DNA of 64,000 nucleotides from Wandonia sp964447015. GTDB lineage: Bacteria > Bacteroidota > Bacteroidia > Flavobacteriales_D > Crocinitomicaceae. The position numbers were made by a program, and so were the translations under genes. Position 1 is the stretch's first letter. The number at the start of each line of letters is the position of its first letter. Under the pieces are notes generated by a model. It made no database searches and had not been told where the DNA came from. It saw only the letters and a program-made list of their open reading frames with translations. The stretch spans positions 8,209 through 72,208 of the forward strand of contig CAYUQU010000007.1 in assembly GCA_964447015.1 (NCBI GenBank), in the 5' to 3' direction. Shown one piece after another: positions 1 through 8,828 of the stretch.

Positions 1-294
1 AACAAACGCAAAATAGGGAGTGTAGGTATCAATGAGTCCTCAATTGTCTTTGCAGAAGTTTATCCAAATCCTTCAACGGGAGTAATTACCTTGACTTATG
101 TTGCAGAAAGCGATCTACACATTGAGGTAATCAATTCGGGAGGACAACGCGTATATCGTGAAAATTTGGAGGGTTATAACGGAGCGATTTCAACTACTCA
201 GTTGGACTTGACAACAGTAGAAAAAGGCCTGTATTTCATTCAGATAACAGATAATGACGGAAGCTTAATCACAAAAAAATTAATACTGAACTAA
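1..294 (+). CDS. 3' end of a T9SS-secreted protein (type A sorting domain), partial
   Basis: The frame is open from the first base, so the gene begins upstream of the window; the first possible start (TTG at 91) is internal. The visible 97 residues are a type IX secretion C-terminal sorting domain: the motif VYPNPSTG near residue 20, a beta-rich stretch with IEVINSGGQ and EKGLYFIQI, and the end ITKKLILN. Such domains (TIGR04183 type) send proteins through the Por/Gld secretion machinery and are cleaved or anchored at the surface. The stop codon overlaps the hmuT start by one base, so the two are almost certainly cotranscribed. The missing N-terminal part is therefore likely to work in heme acquisition, but nothing visible shows its function. 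Confidence 0.85.
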   Translation, partial: NKRKIGSVGINESSIVFAEVYPNPSTGVITLTYVAESDLHIEVINSGGQRVYRENLEGYNGAISTTQLDLTTVEKGLYFIQITDNDGSLITKKLILN

Positions 295-1151
295 TGACTC
301 GGATAACTCATATTTTCATAATTGTATCTGCATTAGTATTTACTGCCTGTTCCAATAATATGGAGCAGGTAGCTGATGTAGAAGAAATGCGAATTGTTTC
401 ATTAAAATCTTCATCAAGTGAGATTATTTGTGCTTTAGGTGCAGACCATCAAATAGTGGGGGTTGATGTAACGTCCGTTTACCCAGAGTTGCCCAAGGAA
501 GTTTCAAATCTTGGACATGTAAGCGGGATTACTGCGCAAGGAATTTTGTCTTTGAAACCTAATTTGGTAATCGGAGATAAAAACGAAGTAGCCGAAAATT
601 TAGTAAAACAACTTCAGGAAGTAGGTGTAAAAGTGCATCTTTTTACCCAAGATTACAGTCCTGAAGGCTCTAAAAAACTCATTCAACAAATTGCCGAATG
701 GATAAAATGTGAGGAGAAAGCTATTCAGGTAATTCAAGAATTTGATAAAGAGCTTGAATTGTTACCTGCCCCGAACGATACGCCAAAAATTGTATTTGTC
801 TACGCTCGGGGAGCAGGAACATTAATGATTTCTGGAAATGGAACACAAATGCATGCGTTAATTGAATTAGCGGGGGCTAAGAATGCATTTGGTGAGATAG
901 AAGGGTTTAAGCCATTGACATCAGAATCGTTGGTTGCCGCAAATCCTGAGATCTTATTCTTGTTTGATTCGGGATTACAAAGTTTAGGTGGAAAAGAAGG
1001 GTTGTCACAAATTCCAGGGTTTGACTTGACTGCTGCGGGTCAAAACGGCCACGTCATCAGTATGGACGGTTCACTTGTTTCTTCTTTTGGCCCGAGACTT
1101 CCTGAGGCAATACGTCAGTTAATTGAAAAAATTGATCAGTTGCGTGAATAA
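294..1151 (+). CDS. hmuT: Hemin ABC transporter substrate-binding lipoprotein (HmuT family)
   Basis: A 285-residue exported lipoprotein: hydrophobic N-terminus followed by the lipobox FTAC with Cys at about residue 19. The rest matches class III periplasmic binding proteins (BtuF/HmuT fold): RIVSLKSSSSEIICALG, GVDVTSVYP, a GILSLKPNLVIGD strand and a long central helix. The Tyr in TSVYP is at the place where HmuT/PhuT proteins have a heme-ligating Tyr (family knowledge). It would pass periplasmic heme to the permease and ATPase that follow. Its start codon overlaps the stop of the upstream T9SS protein by one base, and the permease gene overlaps its 3' end, so translation is probably coupled. 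A cobalamin-binding BtuF role is possible but less likely, since hmuS and hmuY follow. Confidence 0.88.
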   Translation: MTRITHIFIIVSALVFTACSNNMEQVADVEEMRIVSLKSSSSEIICALGADHQIVGVDVTSVYPELPKEVSNLGHVSGITAQGILSLKPNLVIGDKNEVAENLVKQLQEVGVKVHLFTQDYSPEGSKKLIQQIAEWIKCEEKAIQVIQEFDKELELLPAPNDTPKIVFVYARGAGTLMISGNGTQMHALIELAGAKNAFGEIEGFKPLTSESLVAANPEILFLFDSGLQSLGGKEGLSQIPGFDLTAAGQNGHVISMDGSLVSSFGPRLPEAIRQLIEKIDQLRE

Positions 1152-2207
1152 AGTAAAGTCCAATAAAGTCTGGTATGGGGTTTTGATTCCACTTTGGTGT
1201 CTGATTCTTTTGTGGAGTCTTACTTCTGGATCTTTTCCCATTACGACAGGAGAATTGTTCGGTCAACTCTTTTATCGCATTGGAATTTTGGATGCACCGT
1301 CATTAGATAAGTTGAGCGAATCAGTATTCCTCCAAATTCGACTTCCCAGGGTTTTTCTTGGGCTAATAGTTGGTGCATCATTGTCTGTTGCCGGTGCGGC
1401 GCTGCAAGGACTGTTTAGAAACCCTTTAGCTGATCCAGGATTAATAGGTGTGTCAATGGGAGCCTCATCATTTGCTGCCTTTGCTATTGTACTGGGAGTT
1501 CCGTCACTTTTTGCTGTGGGGTGGTTAAATTTATTCGCCCTCAATATTTTTACATTTATTGGTGCACTTTTAGTGATGTTTATTGCAATAATCATTTCAC
1601 ATTCTAAAGGCAATACAGTTCTCACCACGCTATTACTTGCTGGAATTGCATTAAATGCGCTGGGAGGTTCTGTAACAGGACTACTGACTTATTTATCAAA
1701 AGACGAACAANNNNNNNNNNACAATTGAGAGATATTTCCTTTTGGATGCTAGGAAGTTTAGGAGGGGCAAATTGGGTAATGATTTTCATTTTATCTATGG
1801 TAAACATCCCTGGGATTATTTATTTGACGATGAAAGGAAAAGTGCTGAATGCAATGGCTTTAGGGGAGGAAAATGCGGTGTATATGGGCATCAGAATTCG
1901 CAGGGAAAAAATGTGGATTATTGTGCTTACTTCTTTAATTGTCAGTACTTGTGTAAGTTTTACGGGAGTAATTGGTTTTGTAGGACTTGTAGTACCACAT
2001 ATTATTCGATTGATTCGGGGAGGTGATAATCGCCACATATTGGTGAATTCGGTTCTCGTTGGATCAGCATTTTTAGTTTTAGCAGACACAGTTTCACGTA
2101 CAATTATTATCCCACAAGAATTACCAATAGGGATTATTACATCATTGGCAGGAGCTCCTCTATTCCTTTATATAATAGCAAAAAACCAACGCAAATTTCA
2201 GTCATGA
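1144..2207 (+). CDS. hmuU: Hemin ABC transporter permease (FecCD family), interrupted by assembly gap
   Basis: Multi-pass FecCD/BtuC-type permease. The part before the gap carries the typical FLQIRLPRVFLGLIVGA and LQGLFRNPLADPGLIG motifs; the part after it has FWMLGSLGGANW and the ending typical of the family (PIGIITSLAGAPLF). The halves are in different frames only because of the ten N at 1711-1720. Collapsing the shared ACAA at both edges gives an in-frame DEQLRDISFW junction and about 349 residues, normal for the family. GTG at 1144 is taken as start (8-base overlap with hmuT); TTG at 1123 is an in-frame alternative. The last four bases overlap the ATPase start (ATGA). It forms the inner-membrane heme channel with HmuV. 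Confidence 0.85.
1711..1720. other. Assembly gap (10 N)
   Basis: Ten N bases lie inside the hmuU coding sequence. The left edge ends in ACAA and the right edge begins with ACAA, which suggests two contigs that really overlap by at least 4 bases and were joined with a placeholder. Confidence 0.98.
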
Positions 2208-3007
2208 TTACATTGAATGAAGTGACATATCGTGTAAAACAGAAGGAAATCATACATTCCACATCAGTTGATTTTCACATGAATCAACACACCATAATAT
2301 TAGGTCCGAATGGAGCTGGAAAATCTACATTATTGCGAATTGCCGCGGGAGGAATTTTACCTACTTCAGGAAATATAAACAGGTTGGGAATCAAGAATCC
2401 ATACAATGCTAACGAGCTAGCAAGGCAACGCGCGTTTTTGGGTCAGAATGTAGGTGTTTCAGTTGAATTTACCGTGCGGGATTTAATTATGATGGGAAGA
2501 TATCCGCATTTTCACCGGATTCCATCTGTCGAAGACCTGTTGATAATAGAACGGGTTATAGAAAAATTTAATTTGCAGCAATTTGAGTCGAGAAAATTGA
2601 CACAACTTTCTGGAGGAGAACTTCAGCGAGCTCATGTAGCGCGGGTGTATGCACAATTGTTCACAAATCAGGATGAAAAATCATTGGCAGGGAAATTCAT
2701 TTTTATGGATGAGCCAGTCAATAATCTGGATATAAAACATCAACAACAATTGATGGAATTAAGTCAGGAATTAGTGCAAAAGGGAGTTGGTGTTGTAGCA
2801 GTTTTACACGACATTAACATGGCATTGACTTATGCAGATCGGATATTATTTGTCAAAAATGGGCAAATTGTAGCAGATTTCCCTGACACTTCAAGAATTT
2901 CTACAGAGGTATTAGAAGAAGTATATGAAATTTCCTTTCAACAATTGGGGGAGTACCATTTTTTCCCAAAATCTGCAATGGAAACAACGCTTTATCAGGT
3001 TATTTAA
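2204..3007 (+). CDS. hmuV: Hemin ABC transporter ATP-binding protein
   Basis: A 267-residue ABC ATPase with Walker A GPNGAGKST (about residues 34-42), signature LSGGELQRAHVAR, Walker B FIFMDEP and switch histidine in VLHDIN. The small insertion between signature and Walker B (QLFTNQDEKSLAGK) is common in HmuV. It powers heme import through the FecCD permease, whose stop codon it overlaps (ATGA). Length is normal. Assignment to heme rather than siderophore or B12 rests on the adjacent hmuS, heme-type TonB receptor and hmuY. Confidence 0.92.
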   Translation: MITLNEVTYRVKQKEIIHSTSVDFHMNQHTIILGPNGAGKSTLLRIAAGGILPTSGNINRLGIKNPYNANELARQRAFLGQNVGVSVEFTVRDLIMMGRYPHFHRIPSVEDLLIIERVIEKFNLQQFESRKLTQLSGGELQRAHVARVYAQLFTNQDEKSLAGKFIFMDEPVNNLDIKHQQQLMELSQELVQKGVGVVAVLHDINMALTYADRILFVKNGQIVADFPDTSRISTEVLEEVYEISFQQLGEYHFFPKSAMETTLYQVI

Positions 3008-3026
3008 AACGAAATAAATACAAATC

Positions 3027-4067
3027 ATGGAAACACAGTTTAAAACGGTTAAAGAAAGATGGTTAGAATTACTAACTGAAAACCCTAACCTCCGCATTCG
3101 TAATGCGGCTGTAGAGTTAGGTGTAAGCGAGGTAGAATTATTGGCTACAAAATGTGGTGATGAGGTAACGCGACTTCGTCCAGATTTTAAAGCATTGCTT
3201 GGTGAATTAGAATCACTGGGCTTTGCGAATGGGATTACACGCAATGACAGTGTCGTTCACGAAAGAAAGGGAATTTATTTAAATTATTCGTGGTCTCCAC
3301 ACGCAGCGCTATTTGTGGGTGAAGATATTGACCTCCGTTTTTTTCCTTCTTCGTGGAGAAGTGTTTTTGCAGTAACTGAGGGAGAAGGGTCTAAATCCCG
3401 ATCAAGCGTACAAATTTTTGATAATTTTGGCACAGCTGTGCATAAGATTTATCTCACTGATAAGAGTGATATAACCGCGTTTGATGCAATTATTGAAAAA
3501 TATCGCGATGAAAACCAAGAATCTTCACAAGAAGTTGAAGCTTTTCATGTAAAACCTCACCCTAAAGAAACTAGAGAAACAACACCAGATTACCACACTT
3601 TTCAGAAAGAGTGGATTAACCTTAAGGATACACACCATTTTTTCGGATTGATTAATAAGTACAACTTACATCGAATTGAAGCATTGGAGAATGCACCGTC
3701 GACACACTTTGCTGAAAAGATAGGCAATGACGGGCTTCGAAAAGTCTTGCTGGAAGCAAGTCGAGTGGAGTTGCCAATTATGGTTTTTGTGGGAAATCGC
3801 GGTGCAATTGGAATTCATACCGGGTTAGTGAAAAAAATTGTGGATCACAACGAGTGGTTGAATGTGCTAGATCCAGACTTTAACTTACATGTTCGGGAGA
3901 ATGACATTGCCCAAACGTGGATAGTTCGAAAGCCAACAGAAGATGGTGAAGTGACCTCTTTGGAATGTTTTGATTCAAACGGTGAGTTGATCGTTACTTT
4001 ATTTGGTAAACGCAAACCAGGAATTCCTGAAATGACTGAATGGCGTGATTTAATTGCGAATATTTAG
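3027..4067 (+). CDS. hmuS: Hemin-degrading/heme-trafficking protein (HmuS/HemS family)
   Basis: A 346-residue soluble protein with no signal peptide, matching the HemS/HmuS/ChuS family of two tandem HemS/ChuX domains. The N-terminus (KERWLELLTENPNLRIRNAA, then LGVSEVELLAT) is the family's opening helix pair. The second copy begins around TFQKEWINLKDTHHFFGL and contains FVGNRGAIGIHTG and HDNEWLNVLDPDFNLHVRE-like segments. Family members bind heme in the cytoplasm and either carry it or open the ring to release iron. It sits 19 bases after hmuV in the same operon. Confidence 0.9.
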   Translation: METQFKTVKERWLELLTENPNLRIRNAAVELGVSEVELLATKCGDEVTRLRPDFKALLGELESLGFANGITRNDSVVHERKGIYLNYSWSPHAALFVGEDIDLRFFPSSWRSVFAVTEGEGSKSRSSVQIFDNFGTAVHKIYLTDKSDITAFDAIIEKYRDENQESSQEVEAFHVKPHPKETRETTPDYHTFQKEWINLKDTHHFFGLINKYNLHRIEALENAPSTHFAEKIGNDGLRKVLLEASRVELPIMVFVGNRGAIGIHTGLVKKIVDHNEWLNVLDPDFNLHVRENDIAQTWIVRKPTEDGEVTSLECFDSNGELIVTLFGKRKPGIPEMTEWRDLIANI

Positions 4068-4081
4068 CAAGCAATAGTTAG

Positions 4082-6367
4082 ATGATTAAACGGATTTATA
4101 TCACATTATATTTTGCGTTTTTAGCGGGGGGCTTATTGGCTCAACAAGTGGAAGTACGTATTCACGGGTTACCTGATTCAACCGAAATTCCAGGTGCCCG
4201 TGTACGGATAACTTCACTGAATAGTGATTTTGAAATTCAGGGAGTTACGAATTTTTCTGGTAGTTTATTTGTGAGTATTCCAATTGAACTTAAAGGGAAA
4301 GCAATTCTGGAAATTTTAAGCATAGGGTTTATTAATTTCAAAGACACGATAGCATTGCCATATGCAAAGGGTCAATTAACTCACATATATTTAGCAGAGG
4401 AGGACAGGTTGTTAAATCAAGTAATTGTCACAGCCTCACATCATGATCAGACACAAAAAGAATCAGTTTACGCATCAAAAATAATTGGTGAAGAAAAGAT
4501 TCGAGCAATGGGGGCAGTTTCATTAAATGATGTATTGTCCAATGAGCTGAATATTCGATTGGAACAAGACAACGTGTTGGGAGCAGGAGTAAAGTTGCAA
4601 GGAACTGGTGGACAAAATGTAAAAATCCTCATTGATGGTGTACCTGTTATAGGAAGGTTGGATGGAAACATAGATTTGAGTCAAATTAACCTCAATAATG
4701 TGGAGCGGATTGAAATTATTGAAGGACCGCTGTCTGTTAACTATGGAAGTGATGCGTTGGCAGGAACAATTAATATCATAACCAAAAAGACACTCGATGG
4801 AAAATGGCAAGCAAACCTGAATTCTTTTTACGAAAGTGTTGGACAGTATAATATGGATTTAAAGTTGGGTAAACGATTTAACCATCACCTTATTGAAATT
4901 CACGGTGGGCGCTATTTTTTTGATGGGTGGTCACCCGGAGACGCTTTTTGGTCTTTTCCCCAAACCACCATAGCAGATACCTTGCGTACACATTTATGGA
5001 AACCCAAAGAACAATTTTTCGGAGGGATTAATTACAGATATGTGCGCAATAGCTGGAATTTTCGTTTGAACTACGAAGGTTATTATGAATTAATGACCAA
5101 TAGAGGAAAACCTCAACAGCCTTATCTTCAACGAGCTTTTGATGATCTGTACCGTACTTCTAGACATACGGCATCTCTTCATTTTGATATGAAAATAGGG
5201 AAAGCATGGCGAGGAAATATTTTATTATCAGGAGCAATCTACGAAAGAAATAAAAACACTTATCTGGTCGATCTTACCAACCTAGACAATCAATTGGTGG
5301 ATAATACAAACATGCACGACACCACAGGCTATACCCAATATATGAGTAGAGGAAATTTTGTGCGCCGAACTGAAACTGGAAAATGGAGTGTTGAATTGGG
5401 GTATGAAGTGAGTAGAGAATCAATGAAAGGAAGACGGATTGAATCAGGTGAACAGCAAATGATTTATGCGGACTTATTTGCCACTACGGAATGGAAACCA
5501 ATTACACATTTTGTGATAAAACCCGGAATTCGATATGGCTACAATTCTGTGTATTCACAACAGCCTGTTCCATCTCTTCATTTGCGTTATAGTTTAAAGA
5601 GTTGGATTCTTCGTGCGTCATTTGCCCGAGGTTTCCGTGCTCCCTCTATCAAGGAATTGTATTTTGAATTCATCGACATCAATCATTTTATTACAGGAAA
5701 TCCTGATTTAAAAGCAGAAAGTTCATCTAATTATCAATTGAACATCAATAGGGATTATACACTTGGAAAACACCGTCTGGGGTTTGAGTTGAAATCATTT
5801 TATAATGACATCTACGATCAGATAACATTGCAGGTTCAGCAGGGAACAATGGAATATTCGTATTTCAATCTTTCACGGGTTCAAACCACGGGAGCTAATC
5901 TTACAGTCGAATATGCATTCAGTGGAATTCAACTTTCTGCAGGTACAGCGATGTTGGCTTATAAAATGGAAAGCCCCACGATTAATTACCCTAATTTTCT
6001 GTATTCTCCTGAACTTCGTGTTTCAGCCATGTATAACTGGAAAAAAGCCAGATTATCATTCGGAATGTTTTATAAATACAACGGACGTCAGCCAAACTAC
6101 TTGTTGGATACAGAAGGGAATTCGTTTTTGGGGGAATTGCAGGCTTTTCACATGATGGATCTTTCTGTTACAAAATCATTTTTGGGTGATAGAATTGTGT
6201 GGGGAATGGGAATGAAGAATCTTTTTGGTGTCGAACAAATAGTAAGTTCAGGATCAACAGGTGGGGCACATTCTTCGGGTGGAGGGTTAAATAATGTTGC
6301 TCGGGGAAGGTCAGTATTTGTTTCGTTAAAATTTAATTTTGTTTCTCATGAAAAGAAGAAGAAATAA
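4082..6367 (+). CDS. hmuR: TonB-dependent heme receptor (HmuR-like)
   Basis: A 761-residue outer-membrane receptor: Sec signal (MIKRIYITLYFAFLAGGLLAQ), a carboxypeptidase-like beta domain usual in Bacteroidetes receptors (about 20-115), a plug (about 120-240, with ILIDGVPV and RIEIIEGPLSVNYGSDA) and a beta barrel to the C-terminus. FRAP (518-521) and NPDL (540-543) boxes bracket a His at 535. This is the FRAP...His...NPNL arrangement of heme/hemoprotein receptors such as HemR and HmuR. It imports surface heme using TonB/ExbBD, which are not in the window. The 3' end overlaps the next gene by about 20 bases, again pointing to one operon. Confidence 0.9.
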   Translation: MIKRIYITLYFAFLAGGLLAQQVEVRIHGLPDSTEIPGARVRITSLNSDFEIQGVTNFSGSLFVSIPIELKGKAILEILSIGFINFKDTIALPYAKGQLTHIYLAEEDRLLNQVIVTASHHDQTQKESVYASKIIGEEKIRAMGAVSLNDVLSNELNIRLEQDNVLGAGVKLQGTGGQNVKILIDGVPVIGRLDGNIDLSQINLNNVERIEIIEGPLSVNYGSDALAGTINIITKKTLDGKWQANLNSFYESVGQYNMDLKLGKRFNHHLIEIHGGRYFFDGWSPGDAFWSFPQTTIADTLRTHLWKPKEQFFGGINYRYVRNSWNFRLNYEGYYELMTNRGKPQQPYLQRAFDDLYRTSRHTASLHFDMKIGKAWRGNILLSGAIYERNKNTYLVDLTNLDNQLVDNTNMHDTTGYTQYMSRGNFVRRTETGKWSVELGYEVSRESMKGRRIESGEQQMIYADLFATTEWKPITHFVIKPGIRYGYNSVYSQQPVPSLHLRYSLKSWILRASFARGFRAPSIKELYFEFIDINHFITGNPDLKAESSSNYQLNINRDYTLGKHRLGFELKSFYNDIYDQITLQVQQGTMEYSYFNLSRVQTTGANLTVEYAFSGIQLSAGTAMLAYKMESPTINYPNFLYSPELRVSAMYNWKKARLSFGMFYKYNGRQPNYLLDTEGNSFLGELQAFHMMDLSVTKSFLGDRIVWGMGMKNLFGVEQIVSSGSTGGAHSSGGGLNNVARGRSVFVSLKFNFVSHEKKKK

Positions 6368-7316
6368 CCAAACATTCGCCAGTTTAATATTCGCTATTTT
6401 GTTGAGCTCATGCTTGAAAGAGCGACCTGTTCCAGTGCAAGAAAGTGGAGGCACGCAAACAGTGCAAATAGAAGTCGGGGAGTTTTATCGCAATCAAGTT
6501 TTTTATGATTTGGAACAGTCAAAAGTAGTAGAAATTAAAGATAAAGATGTATGGGATGTCGCACTTAATTGCTCGGACACATCCAATCATCTAATTCTAA
6601 ACAGTGCAAAAATAATGGGAGTAGTTTTTTTAGCGAATGAAGATTTAAGCACTCCAATTTCCACAAGTGGAATTAATTGGACATACGAATCTTCTCAGGG
6701 ATTCTACACACATTCTCCATTATATGACTGGCATACAAAACAGGGCATTTTTGTAATTAATGCCGGAATGAATTATTTAGGCCAGCATCAAGGTTATTTT
6801 AAAATTAAACCTGAATTAATTCCAGAAGGAGTGCGGATTTTGTGGGTAAAGAACGGACAAACGACGATTAACGAAATTGTACTCAATAAGGATGATGCTT
6901 ACAACTACATTGCATTTAGTTTTCTAACCAATAATGTAGTTAAATCCGAGCCAGAAAAATCAACATGGGACTTAAAGTTCAGTGTGTACACACATGTTTT
7001 TGAAGATCATACACCCTATTCAGTTGTAGGGGTATTGTTAAACACTCATCTTGTAAAAGGAGTAGACGCATCGAGTCACACTTACGAGGCCATTTCCTTA
7101 GTAAGTGCTGAAAGTGAAAATCTAAGTGAAGAATTGGACGTTATCGGTTATGATTGGAAAGAATATAGCTTTGATCAAAGTCTTTACATCGTAAATTCAA
7201 CAATGTCTTATATTATTCAATCCCGAAATGCGTATTATTTTAAAATGCGATTCATAGATTTTTACAATGAAATGGGCATAAAAGGTTATCCCACTTTTGA
7301 GATGGAAGGTTTATGA
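6348..7316 (+). CDS. hmuY: HmuY-family heme-binding lipoprotein, double-length
   Basis: An exported lipoprotein: MKRRRNNQ, hydrophobic segment, then LLSSCLKE with lipobox Cys. It matches the HmuY family of surface heme-binding lipoproteins. At 322 residues it is clearly longer than a typical HmuY (about 210-220). Two halves look alike: an N-terminal segment with QVFYDLEQSKVV then WDVAL (Trp 69), and a C-terminal one with YNYIAFSFLTNNVV then WDLKF (Trp 207). That suggests two HmuY-like beta modules in tandem. ATG 6348 is preferred over TTG 6339. It overlaps the receptor gene and is the last gene of the operon; the HmuR/HmuY partnership is known from Porphyromonas. Confidence 0.78.
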   Translation: MKRRRNNQTFASLIFAILLSSCLKERPVPVQESGGTQTVQIEVGEFYRNQVFYDLEQSKVVEIKDKDVWDVALNCSDTSNHLILNSAKIMGVVFLANEDLSTPISTSGINWTYESSQGFYTHSPLYDWHTKQGIFVINAGMNYLGQHQGYFKIKPELIPEGVRILWVKNGQTTINEIVLNKDDAYNYIAFSFLTNNVVKSEPEKSTWDLKFSVYTHVFEDHTPYSVVGVLLNTHLVKGVDASSHTYEAISLVSAESENLSEELDVIGYDWKEYSFDQSLYIVNSTMSYIIQSRNAYYFKMRFIDFYNEMGIKGYPTFEMEGL

Positions 7317-7328
7317 TTTAAAGGTGAA

Positions 7329-7718
7329 TTACTCCACTTTCTTCATCCAAAACACATACATAACTTCATTGTTTGTTGAGTTCATCTCATAAAACTGTGC
7401 CGCGACAATTTCGCCGTAATTGTTGTAGTTTTCAGGAACATTACCCGATACATCTCCAAATTTTGTTCCGTATAAGGTTAGTTTTTTTGCATTCAACACA
7501 TCGGTTAGAAGGTAGGTTTGCTCCAAACCATTATACGAATATTTATTTTCTGACAGAAAAACCAAAGTGTCACTCAGCGGCGCAGGGTTATCCGAAGTAG
7601 ACTCTCTATATTGCCAAATTTCCCAAGTTGTACCCTTAAAACTGGGTTGATCTATAGGGTCTTTGGAGCAGGAACTGAGGATAGCGCCAATTGTGAGTAT
7701 GAGTAGAATTGCTTTCAT
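7329..7718 (-). CDS. Small lipoprotein, lipocalin-like, unknown function
   Basis: A 129-residue exported lipoprotein (MKAILLILTIGAILSSCSKD, lipobox SSC). After the signal it has GTTWEIWQYRE and alternating strands with SENKYSYNGLEQTYLL, a pattern seen in small Bacteroidetes lipocalin-like lipoproteins, but I do not recognise a named family. It is transcribed towards the heme operon and ends only 12 bases from hmuY's stop, so the two transcripts converge without an obvious terminator between them. Confidence 0.7.
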   Translation of the reverse strand: MKAILLILTIGAILSSCSKDPIDQPSFKGTTWEIWQYRESTSDNPAPLSDTLVFLSENKYSYNGLEQTYLLTDVLNAKKLTLYGTKFGDVSGNVPENYNNYGEIVAAQFYEMNSTNNEVMYVFWMKKVE

Positions 7719-7854
7719 AATAGAGATTTAATTTTAATAGATAAGTCAATAATCATGCCCTTAAAATGTTGTTTACTAAAGATCTTCATAGGGAGTGTGT
7801 CAATCGAGTATTTTAAGATTTAATTTATTTTTATCTGTATATAATATTTTTTAG

Positions 7855-7862
7855 TAGGTTTG
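7855..7862 (+). promoter_or_regulatory. Candidate Bacteroidetes -7 promoter box
   Basis: TAGGTTTG matches the Bacteroidetes -7 consensus TAnnTTTG, 56 bases before the start codon at 7919. A clear TTG/TTTG -33 element at the usual spacing is not visible, so confidence is low. Confidence 0.35.
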
Positions 7863-7918
7863 TTGGGTTACAATACGTTTTCAAAGAAAGAAAAAACAAC
7901 TAATTTAAATTTACTATT

Positions 7919-8362
7919 ATGTTATTTGGTGGAATGATTTTAATTATACTCGTAGCATTGGCTATTGGATTGACAATTGCTATTTTATACCTGCTAACAC
8001 TACAAAACACGTTGAAAGAAGTTTCGCCAGGAAATCGATTAATTCCTGACAGTAATGTTTGGTTAATGCTGATCCCTCTTTTTAATATATTCTATGCATT
8101 TTATCTTTATCCTAAACTTTGTGATTCAATCAAAAATGAGTTTGAGTCGCGCAATATTACAGAAAGAGGAGATTATGGAAAAACGCTTGGGCTTGTCATG
8201 GCTGCTTTGGGAATTATTTCTGCGATCCCGCAAATCCCTGAAATTCTATCATTAGCAAATTTGGTGATATTTATTGTTTTTTGGGTCAAAATTCATGGTT
8301 ATAAGACGAAACTTATTAATGCTCCAAAATCAATTGATTTGATAGGGGAAGAAGTAGATTAA
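7919..8362 (+). CDS. Small membrane protein, unknown function
   Basis: A 147-residue protein with an N-terminal transmembrane helix (about 3-27), a second hydrophobic segment around WLMLIPLFNIFYAFYLYPKL, a third near LGLVMAALGIISAIP and a fourth near LANLVIFIVFWVKIH. The mid-protein LIPLFNIFYAFYLYPKL...SIKNEF recalls small DUF4328-like Bacteroidetes membrane proteins that scaffold other domains; that link is tentative. It stands alone between a reverse-strand lipoprotein and the TerB-like gene, with its own candidate -7 box upstream. Confidence 0.75.
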   Translation: MLFGGMILIILVALAIGLTIAILYLLTLQNTLKEVSPGNRLIPDSNVWLMLIPLFNIFYAFYLYPKLCDSIKNEFESRNITERGDYGKTLGLVMAALGIISAIPQIPEILSLANLVIFIVFWVKIHGYKTKLINAPKSIDLIGEEVD

Positions 8363-8418
8363 TTCAACTTTTTTCGAATATCACTCCAGTTTTCCTAATT
8401 TTTCCCCAATTTAGTGGC

Positions 8419-8823
8419 ATGGGAGAGAAAAAAAACGAACATTTAAGTATACTTGCTGACTTGGTGAGATTGGCAAACGCAGACAATGAAATCAAAGAAA
8501 TTGAATTTCAGTTTATTATGTCAATTGCAGCGCAACTTGGAGTTACACCTGAGGAGTTCCGTTCGATATTTGACACTTACATTGAGCAGAAACCACCAAA
8601 AATGGAAGGCGATCGAATTGTTCAGTTTCATCGTTTGGTTCTCTTAATGAATGTAGACGCTGAAGCTTCAGATGTAGAAATGGCTAAAGTGCGCAAACTT
8701 GGCGTGAAGATGGGGTTGAACGCTCAAGCAATTGAAACAGTGCTCAAGGAAATGCACGATTATCCAAATAAGGTTGTTCCACCAGATAGATTGATTGAAA
8801 TTTTTACGCTTTATCATAACTAA
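8419..8823 (+). CDS. TerB-like helical protein
   Basis: A 134-residue all-alpha soluble protein. ILADLVRLANADNEIKEIEFQF, then ...MNVDAEASDVEMAKVRKLG, is the two-part acidic helical pattern of TerB (tellurite resistance/DjlA N-terminal) domains, where conserved acidic residues bind divalent metal. No other ter genes are nearby, so tellurite resistance should not be inferred; stand-alone TerB domains are common in Bacteroidetes. The next gene starts 5 bases after its stop, so they are probably cotranscribed. Confidence 0.75.
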   Translation: MGEKKNEHLSILADLVRLANADNEIKEIEFQFIMSIAAQLGVTPEEFRSIFDTYIEQKPPKMEGDRIVQFHRLVLLMNVDAEASDVEMAKVRKLGVKMGLNAQAIETVLKEMHDYPNKVVPPDRLIEIFTLYHN

Positions 8824-8828
8824 ACGTT

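Noticed and set aside
8419..8823. Tellurite resistance gene
   Set aside because: A single TerB-like domain with no other ter genes does not support tellurite resistance.
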